From the NCBI GenBank assembly GCA_963556495.2, contig OY747704.1:40048501-40112500 (forward strand): a stretch of DNA of 64,000 nt, read 5' to 3'. Each line of letters begins with the position of its first letter. Position 1 is the stretch's first letter. The notes under the pieces are model-generated. The model had not been told where the DNA came from. It was given only the letters and a program-made list of their open reading frames with translations, and ran no database searches. This DNA comes from Valencia hispanica (Eukaryota; Chordata; Actinopteri; Cyprinodontiformes; Valenciidae). Of this stretch, positions 1 to 11,205 are shown in pieces. Made by a program: the position numbers and the translations under genes.

Positions 1-268
1 GCTGTGGATAAATGTACTCATATTGGACTTTTTTCAGTATAACACTTTATTTTAGAATTTATTTTAAGGCTTTTAACACAGCTTTCCAGAGGAGACAATA
101 AATGGATGGCAGAATTATTGTCTTTCAAATAATTATCAATCAACTAATCTATAATATTGCCACCAGGCATGCATAAATGTATGCAGAATTTTGATTTTCC
201 ACCATTTTTGCAATTTTACAGCTTGCAGTTTATTGCAACATAGTACTTTAACACTTTGTATTGAATAA
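1..268. other. AT-rich flank, no gene seen
   Basis: I see no coding pattern, RNA gene or recognisable repeat here. The last eight bases are the left target-site copy of the hAT MITE that follows. Confidence 0.5.
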
Positions 269-694
269 TAGGGATGTATAAAGGGATGTGTAAAAATCTG
301 GCAAAGCAATATGGATCTCAATACAGGGGAGACGATATATTGCAATACTATGAGTAAGACAATATATTGTGATTTTTAAAACTGAATTTAACTGTAGAAA
401 AACGTGCACAGCATTCTAAACACTCCAACCTGTTTCATACATATCACATCCAGATTCACATTTATGACTAGATCTAGTTGACCCACTGGAACAAAGAAGG
501 TGAAAACAGCCATCAACTACCAGTCATACTTTTAATTTTACTACAAAATTGACTGTCATCGTTAATGGTTCCATTCAAATCCCCCAAAAATTAGGAAAAA
601 AAAGGAAATTTATATTTTGCTTTTAAATATCGATACAATACCGGGGGAAAAACATCACGATATATTGATGTATCGATATTTTCTTACATCCCTA
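269..694. mobile_element. hAT-type MITE, 426 bp, with perfect 8-bp TSD
   Basis: The element begins TAGGGATGTA and ends TACATCCCTA, so its termini are inverted repeats. It is flanked by the direct repeat TTGAATAA at 261-268 and 695-702, a perfect 8-bp duplication as expected for hAT transposition. The interior is AT-rich with many ATCGATA/TATTG-like motifs and has no transposase. It must have been mobilised by an enzyme encoded elsewhere. The TIR and TSD are read directly; the superfamily is inferred from them. Confidence 0.85.
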
Positions 695-808
695 TTGAAT
701 AAACTAGCATTTAACAGGGCATTTATTGCACTAAAAATAAGTCTTACATCAGGAGACATACTTTCGTTGCATATTCGCTTGCCTTTCAACAGACTGTACC
801 TGTATCAC

Positions 809-1330
809 GGGGGAATGACATTGTCAGGCGCGTGTCCACTATCTGAACTTCCGGGTAATTTGAATGGACCTTCACGATATGTGAATGCCTCCACTTCTTC
901 AGGCCGGGCCGACAAGGCCGTTTTCGGAGTCATTTCAGGAACCAACGGAATACCTGTTTGGGACCTGATGGAGTCCCAAACAACTGGCTTTGTAAAAATA
1001 AGAAGAATTGCTGGCGAAGCCGTTTATAGAAACAGCTAACAGGAGAGCAGCAACAGGCTCTGCTTCTTTCAAGTCGATCTCTTGTTATTTCTGCAGCTGT
1101 GGGCGCCTTTTTGCGCTCATCTGTAATGCTGCTCGCTGCTGAAACAGTCGTGACATGCAGATGTCTTTAGTTAATTCCTTAATGGTCTGATTGTGGATAG
1201 TGTATAGTCTGATTGTAACACGGCGGCTGAGAGGAGGATGGTCAACAGATTACCCCGTCAGAAAAAGATCAGATTAAATTACCCTGAAGTTCTGATAGGG
1301 GAAACGCATCTTTAGTATCTTACTGAGGTC
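809..1330. repeat. Unclassified dispersed repeat, copy A
   Basis: This block aligns by eye over about 500 bp with 41070-41560, in the same orientation. Shared landmarks are CACTATCTGAACTTCC near the left, GCAGCTGTGGGCGCC/GCTGCTGTGGGTGCC in the middle and GCTGAGAGGA near the right. Copy B interrupts a Tc1 remnant, which shows that the family is mobile. An open frame at 617-1039 runs into the repeat, but its protein matches no family I recognise. I could not fix the termini. Confidence 0.65.
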
Positions 1331-4051
1331 AAAGCTGGGGTAGCATGAGGCCATTGAGGAGAGAAGGAGCAGATTTTGAAATGTAATCAGCTATAGCGCT
1401 CACCCCTGCGGGAGCTATAATTACATTTAAGCTCGAATCCCGCTTCACTCTGTCATTCTTACCCATTAAGTCTCCTTTCTGTCTTTTCTTCAAGTTTTTG
1501 AGTTTAACAGTAAATCCCAAACAATCTTATCAGTCATGTTATGACTTCACCATCTAGCCCCTACAAGTCACCGTTCAACAGATGACATCGCACTGTTAGA
1601 AACTCCTCTAAAGATGTTTCATCAAGTCCATTCACTCATACTAACATACAGATATACAGAGCTTCAGAGAATACAAAGACATGCAGAAACAGGACCAGTC
1701 TTCCTTCCTTTCACAGACACATTCATCCAGCATTTCATCCCAAAGAGACTGTACACATTCAAACAAACAGAGGAGACGGTTATTGTCTGAATGCAATTAT
1801 CTTGTACTGTCCATCTCGTTGACTGCGTTGGGACAAAGAGCCTTCTGTTGATGAGGCCAGCAGTGTGTGAATAGTAGGTTAGACATCTTTGGCCTTTTCC
1901 GTGGCTGTGGACATTCAATCTGCCATCCACACATCGCTTTGGATCTGATAACGCTAAACAAACCCGAGAGGGAGAAAAGGAGAGGGAGGAAAAAGCCAGA
2001 CGCTAATGGCCTCTGTATTGTGTGTAAATCCTCTCTTATCTTCCTGCTCTCTGTGTTAAGAGACTGGTCAAGGGCATCAGGAATGGAGGAAAAAAAGTCA
2101 AAGCACAATGGCGTCTGATGGCGCAGTCCTCGGCTGTTCAGAACGGAACGTGATCGTGCGCCGATGGTTGCACAAATATACGACAAAGTTTCACAAACAC
2201 GCCTACACTTTGTGACTAAAAAGTATACCATCAAGGCTAATGACCTGACATTAGGCTGGAACTAATTATTCTCAGACTATCAGGCTCTCCCATTAGACTT
2301 TATCTCATATAAGCACAGACATCCATACACACACACTAATTGTTGGCCTATTTCTCTCTTTAGCGCTGTAATGTCAGCGTCTCCTGGAGATGGAACGGTA
2401 ATAGGAAGAAAATTAGAAGAAAGGTAAAAGGAGAGGGGACGGAAGGAGAAGAAAAGACACGGAGGATTATCCCTATAATCCCCTCCCTGTTAAATTACAG
2501 GGAAAGCTCAGTTTCTGATACATTAAGAGTACAGTAGAAAGCTGCTTCTCTATTTTCAACAGCAGAGCCAGTGAGAAGTTTACATACACTCACCCTGGGC
2601 ATGAATCTCATTTTCATTTCAGAATTTTTAAAACCCATTTGAATCTTTCTTTGTTAGAAACTACACACTGTCAAAACAACACGCCCATGCTCACATGTAC
2701 ATACATCAATATCTCATGGAAAGTTGCAGCTGGACCAAATGCTTTTTGTAACGTTTGCCATGTTTCTGGCTGTTTATACTCAATTTAATGAGATGCCAGA
2801 GAAAGTGTCGCTGTACAGTCTCTGGTTGTATGTAGCACAGAGTAACACAGCACTGCCCCTCCCCTGGCTGTTACTATGCACTGCAGGTCAGATGGTTAAA
2901 GTAAGCTTCTACATATTTCTCATGCTTACAGAAAATACCATTCTGCATGTTTAGCAATGTTTTCAATTGCCAAAAAAACAGACAGCCGGCGTATTAATTA
3001 TTAAAGTTTATCATAGGATGAGAATCTCAGACTGCCCAATCTGCCCAATTTGGGATCACAATGATTTTCTTATCATTTAATCTAAACTATCACCCTTAAA
3101 TGAAATTAAAGTGGCTCTGATGTTCATCAGAAATCCAGGGCCCATAAAGGCTCAAGCATGAGATGAGCTGGAAGCTCCTGGAACACGGGTGTGTCTTTCT
3201 GCATTGTACTTCAATGCTTCAAATCATAGACCCAGAATATACTGATCAAGAAATAAACCCTAATAATTACAAGCTTAAAGCTTGATCTCAAGCTCAAATA
3301 GAACTTGCAGCAGTCCACGTGTACCAGCTAAACACCATCTGGAGAACAGATTTGCAGATTTGATTACAATGACAAGTACTGTGTTTAGGAATAAAGGTGT
3401 GGCTTTCAAACCATGCATGCCATTGGTAAAATCTTGTTAAAAATCTTCTAAGCTACATGACCAACACTATTGAAACTATTGTGCATTTAGTCTTTGGTTT
3501 TGAAATCTACTACGGTTGTTTGTCGTATAAGCACATGACAAGGGAAGAGCATCAGTGAGAAGAGAATACGAGAAGAGCATCAAACAAAATGCACTTTATT
3601 ATCAGGCAATTTGCAAACATTCGTCCAAGTTTTGTTTTTAATCTCATGCCATGTACACATGTAGCTGGGTTTTTTACAAAAACAAATATTCTCACCATAT
3701 TGTTTTTAAAAAAAAACTCTGTCCACACCTAACTGCATAGGTGCATTGTTAAGCACATTCATAGACATGTCAAACCAGTAGGGGGCAGTGGTTCCCCCAA
3801 ATCCTATCCACTCAGAGTAACGTTCTGCTTTCTAACTTCTACTTACATTAGCAATGGGCTTTATGCACAGCACATTTAGTAGAACTTCCAGTTTTCAATA
3901 AGCCAGTAAGAGCATTTCCGGCTACGTCGGTGGGAAGCATTGTGGCAGTAGATTGCAGCACTGAGATAAATACAGGAATGAGATATTGCTTATAATTGAG
4001 ACAACTGAAATTTTAGTATACCAATATAATAGTATATTATAGCAGTATGAG
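1331..4051. other. Noncoding stretch, no gene seen
   Basis: No ORF here has a recognisable domain. The open frames around 1664-2234 overlap on both strands and look like chance frames in purine-rich DNA. The part at 1880-2240 is unique and less AT-rich than its surroundings, so it could be a conserved noncoding block, but nothing in the sequence proves that. Homopolymer and TATA-like tracts occur near 3700 and 4015-4040. Confidence 0.4.
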
Positions 4052-4386
4052 ATGAAGCCATCTTACAAGTTTCAGTGGAGTGAAAGTGCAGCTGAACACT
4101 GCTGTGTTCCATTGTGTACCCTTGTCAGCTATATATTTTATATATATATACATATATATTCAACGGTCAGTTTTCACACATTTCCATTGGACGATCAACT
4201 ATTAAAGAGATGGATTGAGAACATTAGAAGGGAAAACTTTATCTTCTCTCACTACACCCGTGTCTGTAGTCGGCACTTTGCAGCACAGGAAGCCAAAGAG
4301 CAGAGTAAGGAAGGAAGGAAGGAGAAGGAGGCTAAAGCCCGGCGTCGTTTCAGTTTCATTTCAATTGGAACAACTTTTCTCTCAGT
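4052..4386 (+). pseudogene. THAP-type zinc-finger exon, disrupted by microsatellites
   Basis: The frame from ATG at 4052 encodes a C2-CH THAP module, a DNA-binding domain found in host regulators and in P-element/Kolobok transposases. Cys17 or Cys18, Cys22, Cys72 and His75 (motif CSRH) are the candidate zinc ligands. They enclose a SFHTFP segment and an RW..NIRR segment, as in THAP domains. Between Cys22 and SFH a run of Tyr/Ile residues, encoded by a TA repeat at 4129-4160, lengthens the loop by about seven residues compared with THAP1. After CSRHF the expected KPG[AV]V-type tail is found in the +1 frame, so an indel in the AAGG run at 4305-4325 has shifted the frame. A strong donor, GTAAGT, follows at 4387, so the exon would end at 4386. 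No partner exon was found. Transposon remnant and host pseudogene are both possible. Confidence 0.7.
4129..4160. repeat. TA-rich microsatellite inside THAP exon
   Basis: A short imperfect (TA)n tract lies inside the coding frame and adds Tyr/Ile codons to the zinc-finger loop without breaking the frame. Confidence 0.7.
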
Positions 4387-5442
4387 GTAAGTATGTGTCG
4401 TCTCACTCTTCTTCATGGATCTGAAGCAGCTTGCCCTCACTGTCACTTCTCCTGTCTCCCTCTTGTTGGAAAGAGTGAGAAAGAGAAGTAGTTGTGGCTT
4501 ATTAGCAAATACAGCTAATGCTAACATAAAAAAAACATAATACAAGTAGCAATGCATTTATCTCAAAGAGCATTTCAAATACATTTCTGTTAAATGTGAG
4601 CTTAACATTCATGGTTGAATGTCAAGGTGTCGTGATCAGACTAACATATTAATATATCTGTCTCACTGTCTTTTGATGATGGTACCTCCGAGATACCGCT
4701 ATTAGCTGATTACTTACATACGTAATCGTGCATAAAGTTGGTTATATACAGCTTAAAGCCCTTCACCTGCTTGCTCACAGATGTCACTGTGTGTTAAAAA
4801 AAAATCCTGTGGACATCATATACATTGATGCGAGGCAGGTCATTTTGTCCAGATTGTGTTGTGACAGTTTTGAGGCAGAAGTGATGGGGCTGGCTTATGG
4901 TAACCAGGAAGTGACTGTGCATAAACCCCATTGAGCTTGTAAACTCAAGCAAGCACAAAGCTCAGCTCGGAGGGCATAAATGCTGTTTCTGAGTATAAAC
5001 ACAGGTTGCACATGTGATGGTGGTGCAATTTTGTCGCAGACAGTGACGTTGTGAAACCTAAAACTCAGGCTATTTTTGTCCACAAGGAAAGTCTTAAAAA
5101 CGAAGAAAATTCAAACCTTCTCTTTGGTCGGACTTCTTAGAAAGAACCATTTTTAGTGCCCTAAATCTGCATTTTCTTGTGGATGACAAAATCATAGAAA
5201 AATATCTTGGTTTTTTGAGATACCTGGCTACGTGTCAATAAGGCATCCCTTCCCTCCTTTTTTCTGCATGCAAGATTTGCAGGGTGATTGCAAATGTTTG
5301 TAATTGCAAACAGATAATTACTGTTTTAAAAGCAAATATAATATGCAAAATAAGCTACAGCAGTAACTTCTGAAGTCACCTGTGCTGCAGCTCAAATGGA
5401 GGGAGAGCCCACATTCATCCATCACAAGCAATCTGTGCCACC

Positions 5443-5530
<88 letters not shown>
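5443..5530. repeat. (GT)n microsatellite
   Basis: About 43 GT units with one GTGCGT interruption, followed by imperfect GT-rich sequence to about 5570. The ORFs crossing it on both strands (poly Cys-Val and poly His-Thr) are artefacts of the repeat. Confidence 0.97.
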
Positions 5531-5570
5531 AGATGTGCGTGTGTAGGTGTGTCTGGGTGCGTGTGTGTGC

Positions 5571-8500
5571 GTTTCTTTGGTTTGGCCAGCAAACTCTGCA
5601 GGTTTCACCAATCTGTGAATAACTTCCAACTATGGTTGTGTAGCAGCTCAGAGTACAAAAGAGAACACGGTTTGCCCAATGTGTGCAAACTAAAAACCTC
5701 TACTACATTGCCTCAACTACAGTGACTGCATCTCGGCCCTAACTGAGGGAATATCTGCTCCAACATCCAAAGCACCAATACAGAGAGAGAAAAAAACTCT
5801 GGAGCAGCAACAATGACCTGCGAATGGAGACTGAGCGAAGCGCTGGTGTCACCTTTTTTTTTTTAACAATTTCAAAGCTGTGAGCTATCAGAAGTTGGCA
5901 GTTTGGCTCTGCTCTTCTTAAGCTGACAGAAAGGTTATGAGTTTGGGCCCTGGTAGATACCATGTCTTGAGAAAAAAAATATTATTCATACAGTTGCTGC
6001 TCCTTATTTGTGACTCACATGTACCAAAAGGAGAAAGAAGAGAGAGAGAAAAAAAAGAATAAATAAATAAAGCGCTGGAAGCGTTAATGATCAGGGTCCG
6101 AGGAGACTGGGAGCATTTCATGATTATTTCTTATTTATTTGTAGTGAAATGTGATGTGGTTTTCTAAAAGCAAACTAAAATAATGAGAGAAAGGTAGCTG
6201 TGGAACTTAAAGGTGAATTGGGGTGAAGTAAAACCAAAGCAAGTTTGGACCCTTTGTAAAGGCACAGCATGACTGAGAAACTATTATTTTTAAAAACCAT
6301 ACTAGAACTCTGGACACTTCTCCATTTCTTTAATATTTCTATGCAAACCCAATTTGCTGAGAGACGTCTGCAAACCACAAAACTTAAACTTCTTAAACAT
6401 TAAAGAAAGCCAAAGTGGTCGCCTTCTTGTCGCACAATAGCTGAAGAGAAGTTAAAGACAGATGAGCACAGGTAAATTATGGAGAATGCATACACATCAA
6501 CTTGCATGCATGCATTCTTCCCACACACTCCCTCATTCCCTTGGTGTGTGTGATGGGAGCAGGTGCTAGATGTAATGAGTTTGTCTACAAGCTGTTATAA
6601 AATGACAACAGGGAGTGTGGCCCCTATCACTGGCAGAGACACCCCCTTTCTTTGCACACTGAATACAAGAACACACAAACACACACACACACTGGTGTCA
6701 CTTCCCTAACTACATGCGTTTGTCAATACCACTTGTCTTTTAGAGAGTAAGCGAAGTGAGGCAAGATGGCAGTGCTCCAACAATGCATGTTGGTGCGTGG
6801 GTGTACACATCTAAGCTACCCTTTGAGATGCTGTGTGAGATGCATGTGGCAGGTATGGTAATACATGAATTAATGCCACTCTTCGCAGTCTTCAGTGAGC
6901 ATCTCAAGGACATGATCCAAATGCCAAATACTGGAGAAGTACTACACTGCATCTCTCTTCCTTCAGTTACTTTCACAATCTGTCCATCTGCAATTCCTCT
7001 TCAGGTGTCACACTCTGTGTCCTTATTACACTCATCAGACTCTGATAAGTTTTAACCATAACGATCAGGAGACAACTTTTTCTTTTTTGTAGGAACTAAT
7101 GGAGTAAACTTTGTGGATTAAAGACCAGAGGAAACTGTGTCTAATTTGAAATTTTTAATGGGCAGTTGCGGCTGAAATTTTTGCGGCTTAAGGAAATCTT
7201 GTTTTTCTACAATTTTTACTGATTCAGTGTTTGATGGTTTTGTCAGATGTTTCTATAGTGTACCGAAGATCAATAATAAACCATTCTTAAGCGGCAACAG
7301 ATTTTGTTGAGAGTAAATTAATTTTATGCAAATCATCAATATATACAGTGTTGACTTTTCATTTTCTTGATTTTTACAATTCTCCCTGGCATTAAGGATA
7401 TATATCCCCTAATACTGAGAGTTGGGGAACCGTGTTGTCGATGTTTGGGGTTTCTTTTCAGTGCTTTTTGAGGTTTGTCTACAAGTTACTGATGTAATTG
7501 AGATCCCCGAGCTGCTTGTTATAACTTCGACATTGTGACATCGTGTCCCATCCATCACAATCCTGGGGTGGCTGTCTATTGACCCTTTTCCGCTCTCTGT
7601 GGGTGGGGCACCTTCTGAGGATCCCTGAACTCACTTGAGATTGATCTGCTTAGAAAGCTCACAGCATTCGGACTACAAACACACTCCAGTGTCACCAGAC
7701 TTCCCCTCTAAAATGTTTGGGGTGATCTAGCCTCCCTCTTTAACCTGTTCAAAGTTACCTCTCAATATTTACTTGTGCTTTTCATTGTACGGATCCTGAC
7801 GCCTAGACTCAAGTTTCCAGTAGAGCAACCTTAGACTCTCAACCTTCTACTCCTTCCTTTCAACCAAGGAGCCACACCAACTTGGAATAATTACCATCCC
7901 CCATGGGAGCATTCCACTAGCCCTCCAACCAAAATTAACTTACTTTCACTGATCTGCCTGTCCTTCAACCATAATTAGTATCAGTTGATCAGACAGCCCT
8001 ATGAGAAACACAGACACTATAATCAAGACCACCTCCCAGACAAAAGGATTCATTGCAAAGCCTCCACAAGCTGGAAACCTCGATTACCTGGATCTAAGGG
8101 ATGCATTCGCAATGTTCTCAATGTACTTCCTATTACTCACCTTAGCCAAACTAACTCCTGTATCTCCTCCAGAGAATTCCCTGTCCACTGATCCAAAAGG
8201 ATCATGCCAGCACCAAGGCAGATGCCAATAAATCCCTTTATAAAACCCACCTGCTGCTCCTAAGTGTGTTTCTTCATTCCTGTCATACCAAGACCTTAAA
8301 CAATTACCACTTAGTCTAGGAAGGAGCTTTGTGGACCAACAAATTCTCCCCAGTGTATTGGACAAAGCTGCTCTTTGAGAATATTTTGATTCCTTTCTTT
8401 ATGTATGACAATACATTTAGGCAAAACTGTGAGTGAATCCACTCCCTCGGAGGAGAGATAATCCCACGCCATTAATGGCTTCAGGGTGCTTTAATGTCAG

Positions 8501-10982
8501 GATGGCACACAACATGTGGCAGTGTTCCTCTTTCCTGGACAGTTATTTTCCCAATGTACCAAACAGCGTAAAGAGGTAATTGTCAGTGATTCAAGTTCTT
8601 GATGAATAATTGACTTGGTACTAGTATTATTATTGCCTGTGAAAGTCTTTTGATGCGAGGTCATTATGACAGCAGGTTATTCTTTGGAGTGAAACATGGC
8701 TGACAAAAAAATAAATAAAAATAAATAAGATTTCATGCACACAGAGTGTTATCGGCTGCTCTGTGGTCATTAACACTGTCACCTAAGCTAACGATAAGAT
8801 CACTGATATGATACTAGCAGCTCATTTTGTGGTAGGGCAATTGAGGGTTGTTTTTTTAAGAGAAAATTAATTTTTAATGCCTATTATCTTATTCTTAATA
8901 GCAATGAGGAATGAATGCAAGCTCCCACTTGAAAACCTTTGGCCACAACTGCAGTGTGGATTTAAATTACTCTTTTCTATAATGTTTTGCATTTTTATTC
9001 TTATTTAGCAAAATAAGAGAATGAAAAGGTTATTATATACACAACTACCTAAAGCGCTTTATAGCAATAATTTATTCAACTTTGAAGTTTATGCTTCAGG
9101 AAAATAAATACATTTCGGGAGCAAATATCAAGTCCATATATAGCCCAGTTTTTAATTTTTTTTCCTCACTGCTGAACATGATGCACTTAAAAAATGTCTC
9201 AGAAATAATGTAATTTGAATCATTTCTTTTGATGCCCATCCTTCGATCCATCCTTGTGATAACCCCCCACAGCTCTTTAACTCCAGTCCCATCTCTCCAT
9301 CTGTCCATCACTGCTCATTATTCTACCCAATTTTCTTCTCTCTGCCATACTGGTGCCCACCCATCCATCTTCTTCAAAATAAACAACAGAAACTGAGGCA
9401 TGTGAGATTTTCTGACATAAAAAATTTAACTAAATATAATTGCCAGTTAGAAATCGTGAAAGATTTATTCTGAGAGTTTGCATGTGAACCCAGAGGCAAA
9501 ACGAATGAAAACCCAGTTTGATGCAGTCAGTAAAGGTAGGATTTATTTGGCAAGGCTTTGCAATATAAGAATAAAATCCCAACAAATAAATAACTCAGCA
9601 GCTTCTTTATACAAGAGCCCAGGGAGAATTATTGATTGACTTTAAACTAAGGAAACGGCACACAAGGATCTTTTTTAATTTATATACTGTGTATCTGCTT
9701 GAGGGGAAACGTGAATCTCCCAAAAAACATTTAGCGATAACTCCAACAGCATTCTGATTAAACTTCACATACACACCTCATTTTTTTAAAGTGAGGGGAA
9801 TCGGTCTAAACACACCAAGAGCTGTTCATTCTCACCTTTATCAACAAACTAATCCAGACAAACAAAAAGTCAAACACATCCCAGTACCTGTGGCAACTTG
9901 ATCAGATAAAAATAAAAGAAATACCTATTTGTGCAATACAGACAAATCATCTCCGAATGTGAACAATGCATCTTTCCCTGAAAACTAATTTCCCCATGAA
10001 AATGGGGTTTTAAATCTTTCGAGGCTCCTTTTAGATTCTAATAAACTAATTCCAAGGCCAAAGCCAAGAGAGTCTCATTTCAATTTCACAAGGCTTTGTT
10101 TGAATTTGTTGTAGATTATAATGTTGGTGGGCAGAGGGGGTCCATGGTGTTGAGGGAGGTTCCTTTCTTTTAATATATTCAGGTATTTTGCTTGAGATAA
10201 CAGGAAGAGAACCACAAAAAAACTTAAATGAGTTTCATCTTTTTGTCTCTACTGATCATCAATACAGATAATCTTTGTAGGTACAGATTGAGATAAAAGC
10301 TTACGTAAAACCATTAATGACAAAAATTTATATCATATTTATGTCATATTTTTGTGCTTTCAATTATTTTTTGAAAAGGTTCTTTTTTCAGGGTGTTATG
10401 CTAAAACAACTTCAATGGTTTAAAAAAAATTGGATGCAAATGATTGAATTTAAACCATCACACAGATTTAGAAAGATTTTCTCTACGAAGTTGCGAAGAA
10501 ACTACATTATTTTTGAAGCCATCAGCAATGTCCTGGCTTTGCTTAACCAGAATGGTACAATTCGTTTAAATCGTTTTTTCCTGGTACAGACCTGAATAGT
10601 TTATACTTCTTCAATAAGGCCAAGATCTGTCTTTTCCAGCAGGTAACTGTTGGCCTGCTTTATAGACTTGAAACCCGGGTTTTAAGTGTGTTTGGAACCT
10701 ATGTCCTGTTGGAACATTAATTCTGTCCAACTTTCAACAATGTAGCTGTTGATCTGTGGTGAAGTTAAGTATTGTCAAAAAGTTATCCTTCTTTATTATA
10801 CTTTCCACTTACTTTTATATATTTATTTTTTTACATGTCCTGTCTGGCAGAGTGGCACTCAGAATTGGTGTCTGAGTACCAACAAGAAGCCCAACAGATT
10901 TACTTTCACAAGTGGAGCATTATGACTTTTGCTATGATACTCCACTTGATATACGTGTAAGAAATCTTTAATAGAAATTGCT
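5571..10982. other. Long noncoding stretch, no gene seen
   Basis: I see no domain-bearing ORF or RNA gene. The segment at about 7400-8290 differs from its flanks: it is richer in C, with short CCT/CCA-rich tracts, and has an AATAAA signal at 8228-8233. This could be an old LTR or LINE end, but no paired termini could be found. Short CA tracts occur near 6675 and C-rich tracts near 9230-9370. Confidence 0.4.
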
Positions 10983-11205
10983 GTGGGGGTTTTTCAGGGC
11001 GGATCCAGCCATCGATCCAGAGACCTGAGGGCGGCCCACCCCCCAGCAGGGATCGGCCAACAGGGGTATCCGACCGCCGCCGCCAGGTTGAGTGCCATGG
11101 CTAGCCGATGGCTGACATGCGGCACCGCTATCCCGGGCCAATCCCCAGAGCCGACATCCAATGCCCTTCCGCCCCACATCGGAGCGCCACACCACACCAC
11201 TTTTC
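10983..11205. other. GC-rich island, origin unknown
   Basis: About 220 bp of strongly GC-rich DNA with many CpG dinucleotides lies between AT-rich flanks, with abrupt edges. Open frames occur on both strands because stop codons are rare in GC-rich DNA, and none looks like a known protein. The sharp composition change suggests an inserted sequence (SINE, LINE 5' end or similar) or a small CpG island. I could not see a target-site duplication. Confidence 0.45.

Noticed and set aside
1664..2234. Overlapping 88-, 83- and 145-codon frames on both strands
   Set aside because: They overlap antisense, have no known domain and lack convincing splice or start context.
5318..5725. 103- and 109-codon frames across the GT repeat on both strands
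   Set aside because: Their length comes only from the dinucleotide repeat, which has no stop codons in these frames.
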